From assembly GCA_036651575.1 (NCBI GenBank), contig JAVVXN010000001.1, positions 1 through 64,000 of the forward strand: DNA of 64,000 nt, in the 5' to 3' direction. The notes below the pieces were generated by a model that was not told the origin of the DNA, did not search any database, and saw nothing but the letters and a program-made list of their open reading frames with translations. The position numbers and the translations under genes are program-made. Each line of letters starts with the position of its first letter. Position 1 is the stretch's first letter. Source of the stretch: JAVWGW01 sp036651575 (GTDB lineage Bacteria > Actinomycetota > Coriobacteriia > Coriobacteriales > Eggerthellaceae). Below are positions 59,966 through 64,000 of this stretch, piece after piece.

Positions 59966-61258
59966 ATGACGCAATCGAAGCATTTTGATACCGAAGAGCC
60001 TCGCGAACGCGCGATTCTTGTGGGTATCGATCGATCGAATTTGGTGTGGCCCCTCGAAGAGAGCCTTGCAGAACTTGAACGGCTTGCAAATACTGCAGGG
60101 GTTCAGGTTGTCGGCTCGACTTCTCAAAGGCTTAATGCACCTCATCCCCGTACTTTTATTGGAAGCGGTAAAGCTGAAGAAGTTGCTGGTCTGTGTCGCT
60201 CCCTTGCGGCCGACGTAGTGATTTTCGATGATGAGCTGACCCCCTCGCAACAGGCAAATCTTGAAAAAATCGTCGCACGGGATGTGAAGGTTATTGATCG
60301 CACCGCACTGATTCTCGATATTTTTGGGTTGCACGCAACCACGAAAGAAGGACGTCTGCAGGTGCGCCTGGCGCAAAATCAATACCTGCTACCACGACTG
60401 CGGGGTATGTGGGCTCACCTTGCATCAAACCGCATGGGCGGTGGCGTTGGATCTCGTTTTGGCGAAGGTGAAAGTCAGCTTGAGGTTGACCGACGCATGG
60501 TTCGCAAGCGCATCACCTCAATTAAACGAGAGCTTGCCGATTTAAACGAAAACCGGCACATACAGCGAAAAACTCGATCGGAAAGCGGCATATTCCGTGT
60601 TGCTTTGGTTGGCTATACGAACGCGGGCAAGTCGAGTCTTCTCAACGCTTTAACCGATGCGGGCGTACTGAGCTATGACAAATTATTTGCGACTCTGGAC
60701 TCGACAACACGAAAGTTCGTGCTTCCCGAAGGTCGCGAAATAACTATTACCGATACGGTTGGTTTTATCCAAAAGCTTCCGACAACGCTCATCGAATCGT
60801 TTAAGTCAACGCTTGACGAAATCCTTGGTGCAGATCTCATTCTTCATGTAATCGATGTTTCTTCGCAAAAATATCAAGCTCAAATATCTGCAGTTGATGA
60901 GGTGCTGGATCAAATTGAAGCACAGAAAATCAGTCGCCTTCTGGTATTCAACAAAAGCGATTTGATACATCCCGAAGAATTAGCGGGACTCCGATTGCGT
61001 TATCGAGATGCGCTTTTTATTTCTGCGAAGGAAAAGGAAGGATTGGGCGATCTTGTCGCCCGCATCGCCTGGGTTGCGGCTTCTCAGGATGTTTTACTCG
61101 ATGTCGTGATTCCGTACAACCGCGGCGATTTGGTTTCGCTGGCCCACGAACGATGTCATATCATTCGTGAAGTGCACGATAGTGACGGTACGCACTTAAA
61201 CATTCAATCGCCGGCTGCTTTTGCTAATTCATTTCAGCCGTTTATATCGCACGTGTAG
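59966..61258 (+). CDS. hflX: GTPase HflX, ribosome-splitting factor
   Basis: Splits stalled or stress-arrested 70S ribosomes; relatives in Listeria and mycobacteria give macrolide/lincosamide tolerance. The 430-residue protein has the N-terminal HflX domain (FIGSGKAEEVAGLC), the glycine-rich segment MGGGVGSRFGEGESQLEVDR, a coiled linker and the G domain with GYTNAGKSSLLNALTDA, DTVGFIQKLP and NKSD. ATG 59966 follows AAAGGCGTGATTATCT. A leader ORF and interlocked repeats lie upstream. It is convergent with lexA. Confidence 0.95.
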   Translation: MTQSKHFDTEEPRERAILVGIDRSNLVWPLEESLAELERLANTAGVQVVGSTSQRLNAPHPRTFIGSGKAEEVAGLCRSLAADVVIFDDELTPSQQANLEKIVARDVKVIDRTALILDIFGLHATTKEGRLQVRLAQNQYLLPRLRGMWAHLASNRMGGGVGSRFGEGESQLEVDRRMVRKRITSIKRELADLNENRHIQRKTRSESGIFRVALVGYTNAGKSSLLNALTDAGVLSYDKLFATLDSTTRKFVLPEGREITITDTVGFIQKLPTTLIESFKSTLDEILGADLILHVIDVSSQKYQAQISAVDEVLDQIEAQKISRLLVFNKSDLIHPEELAGLRLRYRDALFISAKEKEGLGDLVARIAWVAASQDVLLDVVIPYNRGDLVSLAHERCHIIREVHDSDGTHLNIQSPAAFANSFQPFISHV

Positions 61259-61289
61259 GCTGAAAAGCCCTTTCAACCGACAGCCTACA
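61254..61289 (+). terminator. Hairpin at the hflX stop
   Basis: TGTAGGCTG (61254-61262) and CAGCCTACA (61281-61289) are perfect inverted copies around an 18-base loop; the left arm includes the hflX stop codon TAG. It is followed at once by a stronger hairpin. Confidence 0.55.
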
Positions 61290-61290
61290 T

Positions 61291-61329
61291 TTGTCCCCCT
61301 ATCGGTAAACGGTAGGGGGACAAGGTTTT
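61291..61329. terminator. Bidirectional terminator between hflX and lexA
   Basis: TTGTCCCCCTA (61291-61301) and TAGGGGGACAA (61313-61323), 11 bp perfect, extended by three inner pairs to 14 bp with a 5-base loop. GGTTTT follows on the plus strand. It serves the two convergent genes. Confidence 0.85.
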
Positions 61330-61347
61330 GTTGGTGCCGCGCGTCAG

Positions 61348-61986
61348 CTACATGCGGCGAAAGAGAGCAACGACTTTCCCTGCTATGGAGCAATCCGTGG
61401 TATAGATAGGGTCCATGGAAGAATTTTCAGGTTGTAAGCGAATGCGGTCCTGCTCTTTATAAAATCGCTTTACCGTAGCCCCGTCGTCTATTAAGGCCAC
61501 AACGATATCGCCATTGTTTGCACTGGGTTGTTCTTTAACAACAACGTAATCGCCATCGTTGATTCCTGCCTCAATCATGGAGTCTCCCCGCACGGACAGC
61601 AAAAAAGATGCCGAATCGCCAACGATATCGACGGGCAACGTTAACGTTTCTGTAATATTTTCTTCCGCCAATATCGGTATTCCCGCTGCAACATTACCAA
61701 CCAAAGGCAGACTGATCATGCTGGAAAAGCTTGGCGAAGAGGAAAGCGTAACCTCGGCGGTGTCGCGAAATGAATTGGTCAGTGCGATCGAGCGAGATTT
61801 GAGAGGATCGCGCTTAATCAGCCCCTTGTCTTCAAGTGCCTGCAGATGCACATGAACGGTCGATGGGGAAGAAAGCCCCAGGCTTTGACATATCTCACGC
61901 ACCGTGGGTCCGTAACCCTTTTCACGAATGCATTCTTCGATACAGTCAAGCACAGCTTGTTGGCGCTTGGTTATCTTTTCAGCCAT
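61348..61986 (-). CDS. lexA: LexA repressor
   Basis: SOS repressor that self-cleaves when RecA filaments form. The 212-residue protein has an N-terminal winged helix (GYGPTVREICQSLGLSSPST), the cleavage bond Ala101-Gly102 (NVAAGIPI), catalytic Ser136 (RGDSMIEAG) and Lys173. I chose the ATG whose codon occupies 61984-61986, with AAAGG seven bases upstream; an ATG two codons earlier is too close to that site. Three LexA boxes lie upstream, so it is autoregulated. Divergent from a small SOS gene. Confidence 0.96.
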   Translation of the reverse strand: MAEKITKRQQAVLDCIEECIREKGYGPTVREICQSLGLSSPSTVHVHLQALEDKGLIKRDPLKSRSIALTNSFRDTAEVTLSSSPSFSSMISLPLVGNVAAGIPILAEENITETLTLPVDIVGDSASFLLSVRGDSMIEAGINDGDYVVVKEQPSANNGDIVVALIDDGATVKRFYKEQDRIRLQPENSSMDPIYTTDCSIAGKVVALFRRM

Positions 61987-62007
61987 GAGCATCCTTTCAG
62001 ATAGAAG

Positions 62008-62021
62008 CGAACAAATGTTTG
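62008..62021. promoter_or_regulatory. LexA box 1, in the lexA leader
   Basis: CGAACAAATGTTTG fits the consensus CGAACRNRYGTTYG at every position and equals the recA box. It lies 22 bases upstream of the lexA start codon, downstream of the lexA promoter. Confidence 0.9.
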
Positions 62022-62030
62022 TAATTTCTC

Positions 62031-62059
62031 TTGACGTGAACCTTTGTTCGCTTTATAGT
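62031..62059 (+). promoter_or_regulatory. Promoter of the divergent SOS gene with LexA box 2
   Basis: TTGACG (62031-62036), 17 bases, TATAGT (62054-62059) reading toward 62103. The spacer contains GAAC-CTTT-GTTC (62038-62049), a LexA box. Confidence 0.85.
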
Positions 62060-62084
62060 ATACACGAACAAAGGTTCTATGCAA
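62057..62084 (-). promoter_or_regulatory. lexA promoter with LexA box 3
   Basis: On the minus strand TTGCAT (62084-62079), 16 bases, TATACT (62062-62057). The spacer contains GAAC-AAAG-GTTC (62066-62077). Boxes 2 and 3 share CGAACAAAGGTTC in opposite orientation, and the two divergent -10 elements overlap. Confidence 0.8.
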
Positions 62085-62102
62085 GAGCAAGGGGGCATAT
62101 CA

Positions 62103-62417
62103 ATGAATAGTATTAACGTATCGTATCCCGTTATCGGTTCTTCCGCGCTGCAGGCAAAAGGGGTATCAGCTCATGCCGCAGAGCGCATCATTGAGTTTCC
62201 GGGGAAACCGCTTTCAGTAAAAGATGATATCCCAAAATGTGTTTCTTCGGGATATCTGACAGCGTTTGAGAAGATCATGCACAGTGAGGCTGTCCTTGAT
62301 TTGCGTCTTGGCACCGCACGGGGTATTCCGTTCAATAAAATGAAGAAATCGCAATCCCTTGCTGCGGGGCTTACCTGCTTTGTTGTAGCGCTTGTTGCCA
62401 TTTTTATTGGAGTATAG
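62103..62417 (+). CDS. SOS-regulated tail-anchored small protein, unknown family
   Basis: A 104-residue protein divergent from lexA and behind its own LexA-boxed promoter. Residues 1-80 are soluble, with no LysM or other domain I recognise; residues 86-104 (SLAAGLTCFVVALVAIFIGV) form a C-terminal membrane anchor preceded by a basic stretch NKMKKSQ. In Bacillus (YneA), Corynebacterium (DivS) and mycobacteria (Rv2719c) the gene divergent from lexA is an SOS division inhibitor; this protein is a positional counterpart without sequence resemblance. ATG 62103 follows GGGGGCATATCA. Function is inferred from context only. Confidence 0.7.
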   Translation: MNSINVSYPVIGSSALQAKGVSAHAAERIIEFPGKPLSVKDDIPKCVSSGYLTAFEKIMHSEAVLDLRLGTARGIPFNKMKKSQSLAAGLTCFVVALVAIFIGV

Positions 62418-62465
62418 TTTTGATTTTTTATTCTCCTGCTAAGTATTGACTACATCCTCCTCGAT

Positions 62466-62489
62466 ACCTTCGCTCTGCGTTGCGAAGGT
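62466..62489 (+). terminator. First of two tandem hairpins
   Basis: ACCTTCGC-TCTGCGTT-GCGAAGGT, a perfect 8-bp stem. It resembles the stronger hairpin that follows. Confidence 0.6.
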
Positions 62490-62495
62490 TCTTTC

Positions 62496-62533
62496 ACCCT
62501 TCCGCTCTGCGTGCGGAAGGGTTGTTTTTTCTT
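62496..62533 (+). terminator. Intrinsic terminator of the SOS gene
   Basis: ACCCTTCCGC-TCTGCGT-GCGGAAGGGT, perfect 10 bp, followed by TGTTTTTTCTT. Confidence 0.93.
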
Positions 62534-62648
62534 AAATGTTGCTTATGTTTCCACCATGCCCTTTCTTAATTTCCGGTATTTACGTATTTTTCAACACCGC
62601 AGAATATTTGGTATGTTAGGGTGTGATAAATACTGAAAAAGGAGAGGT

Positions 62649-63095
62649 ATGCGCTGTCCTGCCTGTGGTTATCTTGAGTCGAAAGTTGTTGATTCTCGTC
62701 CTTCCGATGATGGTATGTCTATTCGTCGGCGCCGTGAATGTCTAAAATGCGGTCGTCGCTTTACCACATATGAACGATTGGGGGATAACCCCCTCATCAT
62801 CATCAAGTCCGATGGATCTTCTGAAGCATATAATCGAGAAAAACTCTACCGAGGTCTTCTGATTGCTTGTGCGAAACGCCCCATTAGCCCCGAACAAATC
62901 GGTGCTTTAATTGATGATATCGAACGGGAGCTGCGCAATAGCTTTACGACAGAAATTAAGGCAAAGGAACTCGGGACGCTCGTCCTTGATCGTCTCGCAC
63001 AACTTGACGATGTTGCCTATGTTCGTTTTGCGAGTGTCTATAAAGACTTTCAAAACGTCGAAGAATTCATGGACGCACTAAAAGGGTTGAAGTGA
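62649..63095 (+). CDS. nrdR: Transcriptional repressor NrdR
   Basis: Represses ribonucleotide reductase genes in response to dATP/ATP. The 148-residue protein has a zinc ribbon (MRCPACGYLESKVVDSRP; RRRRECLKCGRRFTTYER) and an ATP-cone domain (IIIKSDGSSEAYNREKLYRG). ATG 62649 follows AAAGGAGAGGT. It overlaps dut by four bases (GTGA), linking two genes of dNTP control; a lexA-nrdR order is common in Actinobacteria. Confidence 0.96.
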   Translation: MRCPACGYLESKVVDSRPSDDGMSIRRRRECLKCGRRFTTYERLGDNPLIIIKSDGSSEAYNREKLYRGLLIACAKRPISPEQIGALIDDIERELRNSFTTEIKAKELGTLVLDRLAQLDDVAYVRFASVYKDFQNVEEFMDALKGLK

Positions 63096-63538
63096 TTGTG
63101 GAGCCCCTTGTCATACCAACGCAGCTTTCTGGTGCTTCTTCCTCTTTACCCGCATATGCCCATGCAGGTGATGCAGGACTTGATTTGCGCGCCACGCAAG
63201 GGTGCATCTTAGAGCCTTTTGAGCGGATGCTTATTCCCACCGGTCTCTCTATTGCTATCCCCGAAGGGTACGCGGGCTTTATCATGCCCCGAAGTGGGCT
63301 GGCCTTAAAACACGGATTTACTCTGGTAAACACCCCCGGCCTTATCGATAGCAACTATCGGGGGGAGCTTAAAGTTATCGGTATCAATCTCGATGGCAAA
63401 CGCAGCTTCACCATTCAACCCAACGATCGAATTGCACAATTGGTTATCATTGCCGTAGAGCAAGCGTCTCTCATGCTTCGCGCTGCGCTCAGTGATACCG
63501 AACGGGGTGCGGGTGGTTTCGGAAGCAGTGGCGTGTAA
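63092..63538 (+). CDS. dut: dUTP diphosphatase
   Basis: Hydrolyses dUTP to dUMP, keeping uracil out of DNA and feeding dTMP synthesis. The 148-residue trimeric-type dUTPase shows motif 1 AGDAGLDLRA, motif 2 PRSGLALKHG, motif 3 TPGLIDSNYRGELKV, motif 4 DRIAQLVI and motif 5 RGAGGFGSSGV. GTG 63092 overlaps the nrdR stop; a GTG at 63098 is an alternative. Confidence 0.95.
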   Translation: MIVEPLVIPTQLSGASSSLPAYAHAGDAGLDLRATQGCILEPFERMLIPTGLSIAIPEGYAGFIMPRSGLALKHGFTLVNTPGLIDSNYRGELKVIGINLDGKRSFTIQPNDRIAQLVIIAVEQASLMLRAALSDTERGAGGFGSSGV

Positions 63539-63594
63539 ATTCTTTGTAAAACACCAGTTTAAATGGCCTGTATTTGTGCTTAAGGATGATGAAT

Positions 63595-63668
63595 ATGAAT
63601 CAAGATGAAAAGAGCGCCCCAGAACAACAACCAGCAGCACCTCCGCAACAACCAATTCAGCAGCAGCC
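63595..63668 (+). CDS. Gln/Pro-rich N-terminus, cut by an assembly gap (partial)
   Basis: ATG 63595 after AAGGATGAT opens MNQDEKSAPEQQPAAPPQQP and continues Gln/Pro-rich into the run of N. Such low-complexity starts are common in cytoplasmic tails of membrane proteins, for example zinc-ribbon membrane proteins like the one at 18-650. The rest is missing. Confidence 0.5.
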
Positions 63669-63768
63669 NNNNNNNNNNNNNNNNNNNNNNNNNNNNNNNN
63701 NNNNNNNNNNNNNNNNNNNNNNNNNNNNNNNNNNNNNNNNNNNNNNNNNNNNNNNNNNNNNNNNNNNN
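63669..63768. other. Assembly gap, 100 N
   Basis: Exactly 100 undetermined bases, the usual placeholder for a gap of unknown size. Any reading frame across it is unreliable. Confidence 0.99.
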
Positions 63769-63806
63769 ATATTTTCTTTTCGCGCATAATATCCCCTTTC
63801 ACCTAC

Positions 63807-63834
63807 CAATAACCTTTCTTAGGAAAGGTTATTG
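63807..63834. repeat. 12-bp perfect hairpin overlapping a reverse-strand stop codon
   Basis: CAATAACCTTTC (63807-63818), TTAG loop, GAAAGGTTATTG (63823-63834). The right arm contains the stop codon of the partial reverse-strand gene. No T-tract follows; it may end that transcript. Confidence 0.7.
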
Positions 63835-63999
63835 CCGATCGGGCTCACAGACTTCAAGGTATTTTGCGTAGAGTTCTGGTGCCGCCTGCTTCATACTGAC
63901 GGGATTAAACGTATCCGCTTCGACAAGGCAGTGAACGCTTTGCCCTGTGCAGCAGGGTTTATCAACTCCGACACTCTGATGGTCGTTGTAGACTTCGTA
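63829..63999 (-). CDS. C-terminal end of an unidentified protein (partial)
   Basis: An open frame on the minus strand enters from the window edge and ends with TAA at 63831-63829, giving 56 residues that begin YEVYNDHQSVGVDKPCCTGQ and end CEPDRQ. A Cys-Cys pair and two further cysteines are present. No start is visible because the gene continues beyond the window. The terminal hairpin at its stop supports a real gene. I do not recognise the family. Confidence 0.5.
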   Translation of the reverse strand, partial: YEVYNDHQSVGVDKPCCTGQSVHCLVEADTFNPVSMKQAAPELYAKYLEVCEPDRQ

Positions 64000-64000
64000 G

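Noticed and set aside
62590..62617. A promoter TTCAAC-16-TATGTT for nrdR
   Set aside because: Both hexamers are poor matches; spacing alone is not enough.
1..64000. tRNA, rRNA, CRISPR, insertion sequence or prophage
   Set aside because: No T-loop-like tRNA signatures, direct-repeat arrays, transposase or phage genes were found on either strand by reading.

Overview
The window is a dense, almost wholly plus-strand stretch of bacterial housekeeping genes at about 50% GC. The gene set suggests a deep-branching actinobacterium of the class Coriobacteriia, perhaps close to Cryptobacterium; this is inferred from gene content only. An actinobacterial integration host factor (mIHF) sits beside traits shared with Firmicutes: RNase J and RNase Y, a PyrR-type attenuator, an iron-sulfur PyrK/PyrD dihydroorotate dehydrogenase, YajQ, and SpoVS without other sporulation genes. 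I see no rRNA, tRNA, CRISPR, insertion sequence or prophage. A 100-base run of N at 63669-63768 marks an assembly gap.

Layout. 1-1.3 kb: two small membrane proteins. 1.4-12 kb: a complete de novo UMP operon (pyrR-B-C-carA-carB-pyrK-D-F-E) behind a PyrR RNA element and terminator. 12.2-15 kb: mihF, gmk, rpoZ, thiI. 15-19.2 kb: DNA uptake genes comEA-comEC, then holA, facing a reverse-strand rpsT with an unusually long tail. 20-34 kb: lepA, a 58-residue membrane protein, a nitroreductase, dus, hemW, then CIRCE-hrcA-dnaJ-rsmE-mtaB-phoH-ybeY-dgkA-era, a C39-like peptidase and recO. 34-36 kb: a divergent LysR regulator and TDT-family transporter. 36-43 kb: rpsO-pnp, dapB, dapA, rnj. 43-50 kb: ftsK, rodZ-like, yajQ, rimO, a pgsA-cinA fusion. 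50-60 kb: recA-recX, rny, a GHKL ATPase, spoVS, miaB, miaA, dapF, dapL. 60-64 kb: hflX, lexA (reverse) with a divergent SOS gene, nrdR, dut, and two partial genes beside the gap.

How the genes work together. The window carries pyrimidine synthesis, much of the diaminopimelate branch of lysine and cell-wall synthesis (dapB, dapA, dapL, dapF), RNA turnover (PNPase, RNase J, RNase Y, YbeY), tRNA modification (ThiI, Dus, MtaB, MiaB, MiaA), ribosome rescue and assembly factors (LepA, HflX, Era, RimO, RsmE) and an SOS circuit. RecA and LexA have matching operators, and a divergent gene encodes a tail-anchored small protein in the position that SOS cell-division inhibitors occupy in other Gram-positive bacteria.

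The most notable candidates are: (i) a seven-codon leader ORF with a strong ribosome binding site ahead of hflX, encoding MRLRMVG, which contains the MRLR macrolide-arrest motif; (ii) two perfect interlocked 10-bp inverted repeats upstream of that leader; (iii) the LexA-box divergent promoter and its uncharacterised SOS protein; (iv) an S20 protein twice the usual length; (v) a 30-bp perfect palindrome inside ftsK.
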